DNA from: Pseudomonadota bacterium
Lineage (GTDB): Bacteria; Pseudomonadota; Gammaproteobacteria; Enterobacterales; Enterobacteriaceae
DNA length: 64,000 nucleotides
NCBI GenBank assembly: GCA_018261615.1
Contig: JAGTSE010000004.1
Span: forward strand, 62,001 to 126,000
Direction of reading: 5' to 3'
Part shown: positions 1 through 12,739 of the stretch, in pieces
How the letters are laid out: each line of letters starts with the position of its first letter
Position numbering within the stretch: position 1 is the stretch's first letter
Position numbers and translations under genes: made by a program
Notes under the pieces: generated by a model
Databases searched by the model: none
Told to the model about the DNA's origin: nothing
The model's input: the letters and a program-made list of their open reading frames with translations, nothing else

Positions 1-253
1 GGCAGTTCGGCGCACCACAAACGATGTCCAGCAGGCGATCGCCGCCAACATTTACTTTCGTCACGCGCAGTTTGTCTGCGTTCGGGTGTTGAGCGCACTC
101 CATTACTTCACCGACCACAACACCATGAAACGCCCCGGCAGTTGGCTCTACGCCGTCCACTTCCAGCCCAGCCATGGTGATTTGCTCTGACAGCACTTCA
201 CTGTCAATGGCTGGATTGACCCATTCGCGTAACCACAGTTCACTGAATTTCAT
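1..253 (-). CDS. pheT: Phenylalanine-tRNA ligase beta subunit, N-terminal part (runs off window start)
   Basis: Reverse-strand translation [37 protein letters not shown]..., immediately downstream of pheS. Confidence 0.95.
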   Translation of the reverse strand, partial: MKFSELWLREWVNPAIDSEVLSEQITMAGLEVDGVEPTAGAFHGVVVGEVMECAQHPNADKLRVTKVNVGGDRLLDIVCGAPNC

Positions 254-267
254 TGTCTTGCCTGCCT

Positions 268-1418
<1,151 letters not shown>

Positions 1419-1420
<2 letters not shown>

Positions 1421-1447
1421 AAAAAGCCTCCACCAGGGAGGCTTTTA
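1419..1447 (-). terminator. pheST attenuator (intrinsic terminator downstream of pheM leader)
   Basis: Hairpin AAAAGCCTCC-ACCA-GGGAGGCTTTT with T-run on the minus strand, after the Phe-rich leader peptide. Confidence 0.85.
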
Positions 1448-1491
1448 GGCGCTGTTTTTCGTTTCTTCTTTCACGCGCTAGCCTCCCGGGT

Positions 1492-1536
1492 TCAGGTGCT
1501 AAAGTAAAAAAAGAAGCGGAAAATAGCAGCATTCAT
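1492..1536 (-). CDS. pheM: pheST operon leader peptide [14 protein letters not shown]
   Basis: 14-aa Phe-rich peptide directly upstream of the attenuator; missed by the ORF track because of length. Confidence 0.95.
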
Positions 1537-1617
1537 GCTTGCGTTACCTTAACAGGGTCAGTGACGGGCTATTGAAAACGCATCACTGCAAAATGTCAAT
1601 GTATTGATAAAGTTAAA

Positions 1618-1647
1618 GCAAAAGAGGGAGCCAGGCTCCCTCTCTTA
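1618..1647 (-). terminator. Hairpin downstream of rplT
   Basis: AGAGGGAGCCAGGCTCCCTCT inverted repeat. Confidence 0.7.
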
Positions 1648-1654
1648 AACTGGC

Positions 1655-2035
<381 letters not shown>

Positions 2036-2059
2036 TTAAAAAGTTAAAAGGTTAACGAC

Positions 2060-2260
<201 letters not shown>

Positions 2261-2305
2261 TTAACTTCCACTTCGCATTGTTAATAAACGAAACAAAGGC
2301 GAACT

Positions 2306-2334
2306 AAACCTGTGAGCCTGTGGCTCACAGGTTT
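2306..2334. promoter_or_regulatory. Stable hairpin between infC and rpmI
   Basis: AAACCTGTGAGCC-TGT-GGCTCACAGGTTT inverted repeat in the intergenic region used for L20 autoregulation in E. coli. Confidence 0.6.
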
Positions 2335-2349
2335 AATTACTTGATGGCC

Positions 2350-2895
<546 letters not shown>

Positions 2896-4824
2896 TTATT
2901 CCTCCAATTGTTGAAGACTGCGGCTGCGAATCTCTTGCTGCAGCTGCTCGATAACATCATTTACGTCCAGGCTCCCCAAGTCTTTGCCACGGCGGGTACG
3001 CACGGCAACTTTGCCGGCCTCAACCTCTTTGTCACCGCAAACCAGCATATAAGGGACTCGACGTAAAGTGTGCTCGCGGATTTTAAAGCCTATCTTCTCG
3101 TTTCTCAAGTCTGCTTTTACACGAATGCCCGCATTTTGTAGTTTACGCGTCAATTCATTAACGTATTCAGACTGTGAATCGGTGATATTCATGACCACTA
3201 CCTGCACCGGAGCCAGCCAGGTCGGGAAGAAGCCAGCGAACTCTTCAGTCAGGATACCGATAAAGCGCTCCAGAGAACCGAGAATCGCGCGGTGAATCAT
3301 CACCGGAACCTGACGTTCGTTGCTTTCGCCTACATAAGAAGCATTCAGACGAGCCGGCAGGGAGAAATCTAGCTGTACTGTTCCGCACTGCCATGCACGA
3401 TCGAGGCAGTCATATAAGGTAAATTCAATTTTCGGACCGTAGAATGCGCCTTCACCCAGTTGGAACTCAAACGGGATATTGTTCTCTTCCAGCGCAACCG
3501 CCAGATCCGCCTCAGCACGATCCCACATCTCATCGCTACCGATACGTTTTTCCGGGCGAGTAGAGAGTTTGACGACGATTTTCTCAAAACCGAAGGTGCT
3601 GTACATATCGTAGACTAAACGAATACATGCGTTCACTTCATCACGCACCTGCTCTTCCGTACAGAAGATATGGGCGTCATCCTGAGTGAAACCACGTACG
3701 CGCATCAATCCGTGCAGTGCACCTGATGGCTCATTGCGATGGCAGCTACCGAACTCAGCCATACGCAACGGCAGATCGCGGTAGGATTTTAAGCCTTGGT
3801 TGAAAATCTGTACGTGACCCGGGCAGTTCATCGGCTTGATACAGTATTCACGGTTCTCGGAAGACGTCGTAAACATCGCATCTTTGTAGTTGTCCCAGTG
3901 GCCGGTTTTTTCCCACAACACACGGTCCATCATGAACGGGCCTTTCACTTCCTGATACTGGTACTCTTTTAGCTTAGAGCGAACAAATGTTTCCAGTTCA
4001 CGGAAGATAGTCCACCCATCATTATGCCAGAAAACCATACCCGGCGCTTCTTCCTGCATATGATACAGATCGAGTTGCTTACCGATTTTACGGTGATCGC
4101 GTTTTGCCGCTTCTTCCAGGCGTTGCAGATAGGCATTCAGCGCTTTTTTATCTGCCCACGCGGTGCCGTAGATACGCTGCAACATCTTGTTGTTGCTGTC
4201 GCCGCGCCAGTAAGCCCCTGCGGTTTTCATCAGTTTGAAGTGATGGCAGAAACGCATGTTCGGCACGTGCGGCCCACGGCACATGTCGATGTATTCTTGA
4301 TGATGATACAAGCCCGGCTTGTCATCATGCGAAATGTTTTCATCAAGGATGGTGACTTTATAGTTTTCGCCACGTTTGACAAAGGTCTCGCGCGCTTCCT
4401 GCCAGCTCACTTTTTCCTTGATGACGTCATAGTTGGTTTCGGCGAGCTCATGCATACGCTTTTCGAGCGCGTCGATGTCTTCCTGGGTCAGTGTGTGGTC
4501 AAGATCAACGTCATAATAGAAGCCATTATCAATAACCGGGCCAATCGCCATTTTGGTATGCGGCCACAATTGCTTGATCGCATGGCCTAACAGGTGCGCA
4601 CAGGAGTGACGGATAATTTCCAGACCATCGTCATCTTTAGCGGTGATGATGGCGAGGTTGGCGTCACTGTTGATCACATCAGAAGCATCAACCAGTTCGC
4701 CATTAACGCGGCCAGCGATACAGGCTTTCGCCAGTCCTGGACCGATATCCAGCGCAACATCCATAGGGCTTACGGCGTGGTCGTAATGGCGTTGGCTGCC
4801 ATCAGGAAGAGTAATTACAGGCAT
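2896..4824 (-). CDS. thrS: Threonine-tRNA ligase
   Basis: [47 protein letters not shown]...; 642 aa. Confidence 0.98.
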   Translation of the reverse strand: MPVITLPDGSQRHYDHAVSPMDVALDIGPGLAKACIAGRVNGELVDASDVINSDANLAIITAKDDDGLEIIRHSCAHLLGHAIKQLWPHTKMAIGPVIDNGFYYDVDLDHTLTQEDIDALEKRMHELAETNYDVIKEKVSWQEARETFVKRGENYKVTILDENISHDDKPGLYHHQEYIDMCRGPHVPNMRFCHHFKLMKTAGAYWRGDSNNKMLQRIYGTAWADKKALNAYLQRLEEAAKRDHRKIGKQLDLYHMQEEAPGMVFWHNDGWTIFRELETFVRSKLKEYQYQEVKGPFMMDRVLWEKTGHWDNYKDAMFTTSSENREYCIKPMNCPGHVQIFNQGLKSYRDLPLRMAEFGSCHRNEPSGALHGLMRVRGFTQDDAHIFCTEEQVRDEVNACIRLVYDMYSTFGFEKIVVKLSTRPEKRIGSDEMWDRAEADLAVALEENNIPFEFQLGEGAFYGPKIEFTLYDCLDRAWQCGTVQLDFSLPARLNASYVGESNERQVPVMIHRAILGSLERFIGILTEEFAGFFPTWLAPVQVVVMNITDSQSEYVNELTRKLQNAGIRVKADLRNEKIGFKIREHTLRRVPYMLVCGDKEVEAGKVAVRTRRGKDLGSLDVNDVIEQLQQEIRSRSLQQLEE

Positions 4825-5356
4825 TTCATTTCCTTATTTGCAGTGGTGCCCCACACGAAAGAGCACATACAAAATTAAATAATGTATTTATATCAGCACG
4901 TTAAGGATGCTTGTTTGCTTCACTCTGCAAACTGTGCATACCAGATTGTACGAAAACCTGACTGTGCCCATCCCCACCTGTTGATAATGCCCCACAATAG
5001 TACACGGCATCGCGGCGACATAAAAGCGTGAACAGAATCATATTCCTGGCATACATCGCAGGGATCAGGCTGGCCACGCCATCATGGCGCGCGAACAACA
5101 ATAAATTCGCCTTCAATGAAGCTCCCGCAATACGGGGATTATACGACTCAGTCGTTTTAAGTGCGCTATCGAAAAAAAATATAATGAATTCACATTTCAT
5201 CCATCATGTCCTCAATTTCCTATGGTGAAATCAAATGAAAAATATCCACCATTTTACTGGAATAAGTAACAATCTGGCTGAATGATTTTTACCATCCTGC
5301 ACCCTCATTAGAAAAAATGGCAGGAGTGTTTATTGTGAATAAAGAGAAGGGTAGTC

Positions 5357-6499
5357 ATGATGCAACACGCAGCAACAGAAATGCCTGTCGGCAAATTTAA
5401 AAAAATAAGAGAACTCAACAGACGGCGTAATTATTTTATAAAAAAAACACGTACGCTACTACGCGTTTATATCGCGAAAATGCTATGGGACAGACCTGTC
5501 CGAAGCGAACTGAATTTAATCTCAGCGAGAAAGGTTCTGTTGATGCGCAACGAAGGGGCAATTGGCGATGTCGTCGTCGATTCCGCACTGGTTAAATGTC
5601 TGCACGAATCAGGATATATCGTTGATTTTCTGCTGACAAAATCAAACAGCGAGGTAATGCGCTATAACCCCCGCATTCGCCATATCTACGAGGCGGACGA
5701 TGTCACTTCCTCCAGCTACCTTAAAAAATTCACCCATAATGTCCCCCATCCTGTGATTACTGAGTTAGCTAATAATAAATACGATATTGTTATCGACCCC
5801 TCCCTTTTTGATATTCCGGTGCATAGGTTGTTGTTGCTAAGACAAATAAATGCCAAAGCCGTGTTAGGATTTAATAAATGGCCCTCTATTAACCATTATA
5901 CGAAATCCTTTGATTTTGATTGCGCAAACTGGCATATCAGTAAAACCTTTTCTTGCATCGCAGACTGCATGCAGTTAGATAAAAAACAACTGGAAACTTA
6001 TGACCTGCATATCCCACAGGATATTTACGCTGAAACGCAACAATTTCTGGCAGCCATCGATGGCCGTAAGATTATAATTAATATCTTTGCCGGTAATGAG
6101 GATCGATGTTTATCCCAGACGCAACTCGCGGCAATTATTGAACAGTTGCAGTCCACTTATCCTGCGATAAATATTATTCTGCTCGATCACCGCAAAGAGA
6201 TCCGCCTGCCCCTCTCCGACAGAGTCGTCTTAAATCCCTTTAAAACCCTGCATCATGCGATGGCTCTTATTGCGCAAGCCGATCTGATTATCTCTCCCGA
6301 TACCTCGATCGTGCATATGGCTGCAGCCTGGCAGAAACCGCTCATTGCTATCTACAAAGATGTACGCTTCAACAATCAGCTTTGGGCGCCGGGATATGAA
6401 AACGCAAGGCAGATCATCATTAAATATGGAAAGGTGCATCAAAAACAGGACATCGCCAGTTTAATCATGGCGGAAATTGATCCTGCCCGATTGAGATAA
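5357..6499 (+). CDS. Glycosyltransferase family 9 (heptosyltransferase-like)
   Basis: KVLLMRNEGAIGDVVVDSALVKCLHESGYIVDFLLTKSN... and C-terminal ADLIISPDTSIVHMAAAWQKPLIAIYKD typical of GT9/WaaF-like proteins. Confidence 0.8.
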   Translation: MMQHAATEMPVGKFKKIRELNRRRNYFIKKTRTLLRVYIAKMLWDRPVRSELNLISARKVLLMRNEGAIGDVVVDSALVKCLHESGYIVDFLLTKSNSEVMRYNPRIRHIYEADDVTSSSYLKKFTHNVPHPVITELANNKYDIVIDPSLFDIPVHRLLLLRQINAKAVLGFNKWPSINHYTKSFDFDCANWHISKTFSCIADCMQLDKKQLETYDLHIPQDIYAETQQFLAAIDGRKIIINIFAGNEDRCLSQTQLAAIIEQLQSTYPAINIILLDHRKEIRLPLSDRVVLNPFKTLHHAMALIAQADLIISPDTSIVHMAAAWQKPLIAIYKDVRFNNQLWAPGYENARQIIIKYGKVHQKQDIASLIMAEIDPARLR

Positions 6500-6874
6500 A
6501 GCATTTCCTACGTGAATTGTCAGTTCACAGCAACTGACAATTCAGCAAGTTAGCTCCCGATAAAACGCATTGCATTATTACACCAGCGGTAACCGTCCAC
6601 CACAGTTTTGGCCTGCCGCAGAAAAAAGCGTACAAAACAGAATTTACGAGATGTAACAGCAAATGAGTGTTTTTTATTCACTCCAGTGTGGCAGCTCTGC
6701 ACGTCTGAAAACAGGATATTCATAAACGGCAGTGATGATTGTTATTGTGATAAAAATGTCTCAAAATTAATCACATAGCATGCGTTTAATCTGATTTTTA
6801 GTGACCACCTTGACACAGCAGTACCACTGGCAGTCTAGTTGGCTTCCCATTAACATCTAACTCAATGATAAAGC

Positions 6875-6997
6875 ATGGCAATCGTGTATCCCGTTATCAT
6901 TATCGCGCTCCTTGCGATCATTATTTTTTCTTTTTATAAGCACCGCAGCATTAAGTCATCAAGAAGCTTACCGGATCGTCATAAAAAGCGGCGCTGA
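6875..6997 (+). CDS. Putative 40-aa single-TM small protein
   Basis: MAIVYPVIIIALLAIIIFSFYKHRSIKSSRSLPDRHKKRR; hydrophobic helix plus basic tail, followed by a hairpin terminator at about 7039. Confidence 0.5.
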   Translation: MAIVYPVIIIALLAIIIFSFYKHRSIKSSRSLPDRHKKRR

Positions 6998-7035
6998 CGG
7001 CGTCTGGTTGCTTTGAAGGACAGACTCGCACTCAC

Positions 7036-7066
7036 ACAAGGCACGCGCAAGCGTGCCTTTCTACAT
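7036..7066 (+). terminator. Intrinsic terminator
   Basis: AAGGCACGC-GCAA-GCGTGCCTTTCT. Confidence 0.7.
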
Positions 7067-7072
7067 TATTTA

Positions 7073-7285
7073 TTATGATTGATATCCCAGCGCGCTGATC
7101 ACTGTTTCCATTGCTTCCTGCGTTAACGCAGAACGCGTGACTCGCTTATTTGCCAACATCGTTCTGACCACGCCGGCAATGACAATATGCTTTGGTTCCT
7201 GCCCCAGATCGCGCATCTCGAGCACCACCTTCCCCACCACCCGGCACATCTCCTCGTATAACTCCTCATCTCTGGAATTCCCCAT
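7073..7285 (-). CDS. fumD: Fumarase D family protein (YdhZ/FumD-like)
   Basis: MGNSRDEELYEEMCRVVGKVVLEMRDLGQEPKHIVIAGVVRTMLANKR; close to E. coli FumD/YdhZ as recalled. Confidence 0.85.
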   Translation of the reverse strand: MGNSRDEELYEEMCRVVGKVVLEMRDLGQEPKHIVIAGVVRTMLANKRVTRSALTQEAMETVISALGYQS

Positions 7286-7740
7286 TGCTCCTCCGGTTGT
7301 CGTGGTTTTTGCCTGGCTTAATTGGCATCAGGATAGGGGCAAACCGCCTCTTTGTAACCCCTGCAGATAACCTCCTTCACTTTCAAGCAGATGAACACAT
7401 ATTAAGCCGACTGATAAATTTACCTTAAAGTTACCAGCCGCCACTGCCGATGAATGATTCATTAGAAACATAAATGTATTAGCGCAGCTATGCAGACGAT
7501 TAATTACAATGAAATAGTCGGTCTTAATCTGTCCCCCGCCTGAAAACGACATCAGCATTACAGGAATCAATTGCGCGATTATCGTCAGGATTGCACATCA
7601 ACAATAGATAATGTTACGGAAGATTTGGTAGTGATGATTGTCGATAGTGGCTCGTTTACCAGCAACCTGAGCTGGGGCACTCTGCCCGCGCCGAAAATCA
7701 CTCCCGCCGAACCGCCAAAGCAGAGTTTTCTCTGAGAGAG

Positions 7741-8072
7741 GTGGTCACCAGCGCGAATTTTGATGAAGAGGTTGGCGCCGTCACGATGGCGACCGTAGGC
7801 GGTGCGATGGGAACACTTGATAGCCCGCTGGAGGAAGTCAGTCGCTAACGTTCTCAATACGGCGCGTTTATCAATCGCTTTGAATCGTCAAAATCAGTGC
7901 TGGCACAACAAAATGTGGCCACTCAGGCGGCAAAAAATCGTATCGAAGACGCGGATTATGCACTGGAAACCAGCAAGAAGGTGAAAGCACAAATATTACA
8001 ACAGGGCAGGATGCCGTACTCAAAGTGTCAAACCAGTCGGCAGAAAATATTCTTTCTTTGCTGTGGAGTTAA
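7741..8072 (+). pseudogene. Flagellin C-terminal remnant (stop codon plus frameshift)
   Basis: GTLDSPLEEVSR*RSQYGAFINRFESSKSVLAQQNVATQAAKNRIEDADYALETSKKVKAQILQQ, then frameshifted GQDAVLKVSNQSAENILSLLWS*: flagellin C-domain signature. Confidence 0.85.
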
Positions 8073-8235
8073 ACAGATAATCTATTTACCAACTGAGGTT
8101 CTTTTAAAGATCGCCATCATTTTTCGTCAATATTCGATAAAATACAGAGCACTAAATTTACATTACGATATAAAGACGAAAACCGGTACTACACTCTCCG
8201 GTTTTTCAAACTTAATGAATTAACTAAGAATCTAG

Positions 8236-8451
8236 TTAATTCCATTCACCAGCAACCAGCGTATGCGCATCAAATGCCTGATCGTTGGTTCCGTGAGTAG
8301 ATTGCGCGACTGGCACCATATTGGAGCCCGCTTCGATGTTAGTGATATTCGTGTTGCTCTGACTGGCTGAAGTGGCAAGCTGAGCCGCGAAGACGCCAAA
8401 AGAGAGTGCAGAAAGCACCATGGCAACTGCGGCAGTTTTGATTGTTTTCAT
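8236..8451 (-). CDS. Small secreted protein with signal peptide
   Basis: MKTIKTAAVAMVLSALSFGVFAAQLATSASQSNTNITNIEAG...; clear signal peptide. Confidence 0.6.
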   Translation of the reverse strand: MKTIKTAAVAMVLSALSFGVFAAQLATSASQSNTNITNIEAGSNMVPVAQSTHGTNDQAFDAHTLVAGEWN

Positions 8452-8709
8452 AATTGAGTTCTCTTTCTGTAATACACACATTACTTGCTGGGCCTTTTTT
8501 TGCCCGTAATGATAGTGTAGATCTGGATCACATTTTTGCCCAGCCAATTTATTTATCCATTCGTGTCAAATAAACTGAATGTGTGTCCAGTCAGTTAATT
8601 ATGAAGACAATATGGAGAGAAAAATTCACTTAAATAAAACCAAATATAAAGCACAGGGAAGTAGCACAAATAAATAAAAACATTGGGCCGGAATTTCCGG
8701 CCCGGCGTA

Positions 8710-9465
8710 TTACATTTTATAACCTAACGTTACCGTCGTTCTGCGATCGGTATGATCCGGCGCAGTTGAAGGCGGCTGGGAGTTCCATGTCAGGTTGTAG
8801 CTCATCTTCAACGCAAAGTGGGCGTTAATTGCCACTTCCAGCGCGGTTTCTGAGTTCACTGTGGTATCGTCCGCACCAAACACAGACACACCCTGCGTGA
8901 ATTTAGTGGTATCGGTCATTTGCCAGGTATAAGTACCGGACGCATAACCCAGCGCGGTGGTTTTGGTGTTGTCATCGGTGTACTTGTCGTAACGAACACC
9001 AGGACCGAATTCAAAGCGCAGGCTATGAACCGGGCCATTCAGGAACTGACGACCATAACCGGCGGTAAATACATCGCGATCCTGATAACCGTTATAGCGA
9101 TCGGTCAGCCAACTGGCCTGGCCGAAAATATAGTCATAATCCGTCATGTTATAACGGCTACGGCCGCCAACGGCGTATTTCTCAGACGAACGCACATCGT
9201 TCGATGAGGTATTACTGGCGTTGCCCCACAGAGACCAGGCCGTGGTATTGCCATACCAGGTCAGGGTGGAATCGGCAGTCAAAGAGGAGCTCTTTGTGTT
9301 GCCAGCCTGTGCCAGGTAGCCGCCGTTCACGCTACCTTCAAACGGGTGTTTCGCGGTGGATGGGTCATCCATGACAGTAAAAACGGTATCATTTGCGGCG
9401 GCATTCATTGCCGCAAATACGCCCGCGGCCAGTGCAAACGCGGGTACTGTCTTCAAAAGCTTCAT
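8710..9465 (-). CDS. ydiY: YdiY-like outer-membrane/salt-induced DUF481 protein
   Basis: MKLLKTVPAFALAAGVFAAMNAAANDTVFTVMDDPSTAKHPFEGSVNGGYLAQAGNT; upstream of pfkB as in E. coli. Confidence 0.9.
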   Translation of the reverse strand: MKLLKTVPAFALAAGVFAAMNAAANDTVFTVMDDPSTAKHPFEGSVNGGYLAQAGNTKSSSLTADSTLTWYGNTTAWSLWGNASNTSSNDVRSSEKYAVGGRSRYNMTDYDYIFGQASWLTDRYNGYQDRDVFTAGYGRQFLNGPVHSLRFEFGPGVRYDKYTDDNTKTTALGYASGTYTWQMTDTTKFTQGVSVFGADDTTVNSETALEVAINAHFALKMSYNLTWNSQPPSTAPDHTDRRTTVTLGYKM

Positions 9466-9757
9466 TTTTTTAGAGTCCGAACAGCAAAAAAAAGAGACCA
9501 TCACGGTCCCGGAAACTTTCATCAGGATCAACGACTAACGTTCCAAAGAAAGGTAACAAATTATAAAAAGGCCGCTTAAACATATCAATGAAATCTTATT
9601 GGAATTTTTGAATAAGAGAGATCTCAAAAACAACAAAATGGTTATTAATCTTCTAAGCCAATTTAATCGATACCATATTTAAATCAGGCTGTTATTTCCT
9701 TTCCCTTCGCTTGATTCAGTGCCAGGCTTACTGCAACCAAAGAAAAAGGAGGTCATC

Positions 9758-10690
9758 ATGGTCGCGATTTATACTTTGACGCTGGCACCTTCACTGGACA
9801 GCGCAACATTAACGCCGCAGATTTATCCAGAAGGGAAACTGCGCTGCACCGCGCCTGTTTTTGAGCCCGGCGGCGGCGGCATTAATGTCGCAAGAGCCAT
9901 TACCCATCTTGGGGGTAAAGCCACAGCGATTTTTCCGGCCGGTGGCGCAACCGGAGAACACCTGACTGCGCTGTTAGCGGATGAAAACGTGCCAACCATC
10001 AGCGTCGACGCCAAAGACTGGACGCGGCAGAACCTGCATGTTCGCGTTGAATCCAGCGACGAGCAGTACCGCTTTGTCATGCCGGGCGCCAGCCTCAGTG
10101 AAGATGAGTTTCGCCAACTCGAAGAAAAAGTGCTCACCATTGAGCCTGGCGCGTTACTGGTGGTAAGCGGCAGTCTGCCGCCAGGAATTACCGTCGGGAA
10201 ACTGACACAACTCATTAAAACCGCACAGCAGCATGGGCTGCGCTGCATCGTTGACAGTTCCGGCGAAGCCCTTAGCGCTGCACTGGCTATCGGCAACATC
10301 GAACTGGTCAAACCGAATCAGAAAGAGCTGAGCGCGCTTGTGGGCCGGGAGTTGACCCAACCGGATGATGTGCGCAAAGCAGCACAGGAGATTGTTGATA
10401 GCGGTAAAGCGCTGCGTGTCGTCGTATCCCTGGGGCCTCAGGGTGCGCTAGCCGTCGATGCGAACCAATGTGTGCAGGTCGTGCCGCCGCCGATGAAAAG
10501 CCAGAGTACGGTAGGCGCTGGCGACAGTATGGTGGGTGCGATGACGCTAAAACTGGCGCACGACGCGCCGCTGGACGATATGGTCCGTTACGGTGTTGCC
10601 GCCGGGAGCGCCGCCACTATTAACCATGGTACTCGCCTGTGCGCACTGGCCGACACGCAAAAGATCTACGACTATTTGCGTAATGCCTGA
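9758..10690 (+). CDS. pfkB: 6-phosphofructokinase II
   Basis: MVAIYTLTLAPSLDSATLTPQIYPEGKLRCTAPVFEPGGGGINVARAI; PfkB family. Confidence 0.95.
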   Translation: MVAIYTLTLAPSLDSATLTPQIYPEGKLRCTAPVFEPGGGGINVARAITHLGGKATAIFPAGGATGEHLTALLADENVPTISVDAKDWTRQNLHVRVESSDEQYRFVMPGASLSEDEFRQLEEKVLTIEPGALLVVSGSLPPGITVGKLTQLIKTAQQHGLRCIVDSSGEALSAALAIGNIELVKPNQKELSALVGRELTQPDDVRKAAQEIVDSGKALRVVVSLGPQGALAVDANQCVQVVPPPMKSQSTVGAGDSMVGAMTLKLAHDAPLDDMVRYGVAAGSAATINHGTRLCALADTQKIYDYLRNA

Positions 10691-10754
10691 GAATCGACAA
10701 ATAGCGCCTGACGGCTATGCTAAAAAAACCTTCAGGATTACAACGAGGTGACAT

Positions 10755-11045
10755 ATGAGCAGCGACGGTATCATGCGCTACGTAGTAGTGGTGAAATTTC
10801 ATGAGAAAAGCCTGGCAGAAATCAACGAGCTGAATAACTACTTTACACGTGCGGGTTTTCTGCTCACGATGACCGACGAAGATGGCAATGTTCACGATCT
10901 GGGCACCAACACCTTTGGGCTCATCAGTGCGCTCAAGGAACAGGAAGTGCTTGAACTCGCCCGCGGATTATCCGCCGCTGCGGTGGCTGAAGAGGCCGAC
11001 ATCACTGTCAGCACTTGGGAGGCGTGGCAGCCAAAAGAGCATTAA
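10755..11045 (+). CDS. ydiZ: YdiZ family protein
   Basis: MSSDGIMRYVVVVKFHEKSLAEINELNN; position after pfkB. Confidence 0.88.
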   Translation: MSSDGIMRYVVVVKFHEKSLAEINELNNYFTRAGFLLTMTDEDGNVHDLGTNTFGLISALKEQEVLELARGLSAAAVAEEADITVSTWEAWQPKEH

Positions 11046-11150
11046 GTGCCATGGCGCACTACCTGTCCCGCAGGTGTGCGTTACATCGTATTTTTTCACA
11101 GCCTTAGTGCGCTAACCTTATGATCTGGCTGATTACATGGGAGATATATC

Positions 11151-12011
11151 ATGTGGCAAGCGATAAGTGGTCTGTTACGCGAACAACTGGGAGGTGGCGA
11201 GATTGAGCAGCGGGATGAGCTGCCAGGCGGCGAAATCCATGCTGCATGGCATGTCCGTTACGCGGGTCGCGATCTTTTCGTAAAATGCGATGAACGTGAA
11301 CTATTGCCTATTTTTACCGCCGAAGCCGATCAACTCGCGCTGTTGGCGCGCAGCAATACGGTAAAGGTGCCAACTGTGTGGGCGGTGGGCAGCGATCGCG
11401 ACTACAGCTTTCTGGTCATGGAGTATCTCCCTGCCCGCCCGCTGGATGCGCACAACGCGTTTCTGCTCGGTCAGCAACTGGCGCGCCTGCACCAGTGGAG
11501 CGATCAACCGCAGTTTGGCCTCGATTTTGATAACGACCTTTCCACCACGCCACAGCCCAATGCCTGGCAGCGCCGCTGGTCAACGTTTTTTGCCGAACAG
11601 CGTATTGGCTGGCAGCTGGAGCTGGCGGCGGAAAAAGGTATGGAGTTCGGCAATATCGATGCCATTGTCGAGCATGTTAAGCAGCGCCTGAGCTCCCACC
11701 AGCCGCAGCCGTCATTACTGCATGGCGATCTATGGTCCGATAACTGCGCGCTGGGGCCAGACGGCCCTTATATTTACGATCCGGCCTGTTACTGGGGCGA
11801 TCGCGAGTGCGATCTGGCGATGCTGCCGCTGCATCCGGACCAACCGCCGCAGATTTACGACGGCTACCAGTCAGTCTCGCCGTTGCCTCTTGATTTCCCC
11901 GAACGTCAGCCGATCTACCAGCTTTATACGCTCTTCAACCGGGCCATTCTTTTTGGCGGCGAACATCTGTTGAACGCGCAAAAAGCGCTCGATCGCGTAC
12001 TGGTAGCATAG
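11151..12011 (+). CDS. yniA: Fructosamine kinase family protein
   Basis: ELPGGEIHAAWHVRYAGRDLFVKCDERELLPIF...LLHGDLWSDNCAL; synteny. Confidence 0.92.
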   Translation: MWQAISGLLREQLGGGEIEQRDELPGGEIHAAWHVRYAGRDLFVKCDERELLPIFTAEADQLALLARSNTVKVPTVWAVGSDRDYSFLVMEYLPARPLDAHNAFLLGQQLARLHQWSDQPQFGLDFDNDLSTTPQPNAWQRRWSTFFAEQRIGWQLELAAEKGMEFGNIDAIVEHVKQRLSSHQPQPSLLHGDLWSDNCALGPDGPYIYDPACYWGDRECDLAMLPLHPDQPPQIYDGYQSVSPLPLDFPERQPIYQLYTLFNRAILFGGEHLLNAQKALDRVLVA

Positions 12012-12056
12012 AACAGACAGGCCCGGGAGCGTTATTGCTTTCGGGCTTGTTAGTGC

Positions 12057-12593
12057 TTACAGAAAGCCCAGCAGTGAAAAGAAGAAGTAGCCCGCGATAA
12101 TCACAATTACCGGCAGTACATACAGTGGAAAAATTTGCAGCAAAATGGTGTGGTGCGGCACAACGATACGCGCCTCGATCTGCGCGCGAGACAACCCTTC
12201 CGGCCCTTTGGCTTGTTCAAGAATTACCTGGTTTTCCACTCCTTCACGCAGAAAACGCGACTGACGGCTCATGCGCGCGCCAGAGGCCTGCAACGCCAGA
12301 CCAACAAAGATCAGCGCGTAGATAAGCCAGAACACAATGTTCAGGCCATGGTGGAAGTCGGGCGTCGGCGAGTTGTACCAGAAAAGGTTAAGAAAAGGCG
12401 TATTAAAACGCATCATATCAATCATCACATGCGCAAAATCCAGCATCACGGCGCTAATGCCTGGCTGTTTTTCACTGTGGTCATACATAAATTTCAGCAC
12501 AGAAATAACTGTCGATATTACGGTCGGAATAAAAATCACCCAACCCAGAACGCGTTTCAGAATGGCGATGCGTCCAGCTTGTTGATACGTCAT
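12057..12593 (-). CDS. yniB: YniB family inner-membrane protein
   Basis: MTYQQAGRIAILKRVLGWVIFIPTVISTVISVLKFMY; synteny. Confidence 0.9.
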   Translation of the reverse strand: MTYQQAGRIAILKRVLGWVIFIPTVISTVISVLKFMYDHSEKQPGISAVMLDFAHVMIDMMRFNTPFLNLFWYNSPTPDFHHGLNIVFWLIYALIFVGLALQASGARMSRQSRFLREGVENQVILEQAKGPEGLSRAQIEARIVVPHHTILLQIFPLYVLPVIVIIAGYFFFSLLGFL

Positions 12594-12739
12594 GGATTCC
12601 CCTTGTAAGTGACGCACTGTTTCCGCCTTAGTCTACCTGCTGATAATCATTTTCGCCTGATCTTTAAAGTCGGTATGATGAACGTTTAACCATACTTACC
12701 GTTTATTCCCCGGCGACATGCCATAAAAAGAGAGGTTTT

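Noticed and set aside
4024-4590. 188-aa plus-strand ORF
   Set aside because: Antisense to thrS
4901-5200. 99-aa minus-strand ORF upstream of thrS
   Set aside because: Low-complexity translation without recognisable family; overlaps the expected thrS leader region
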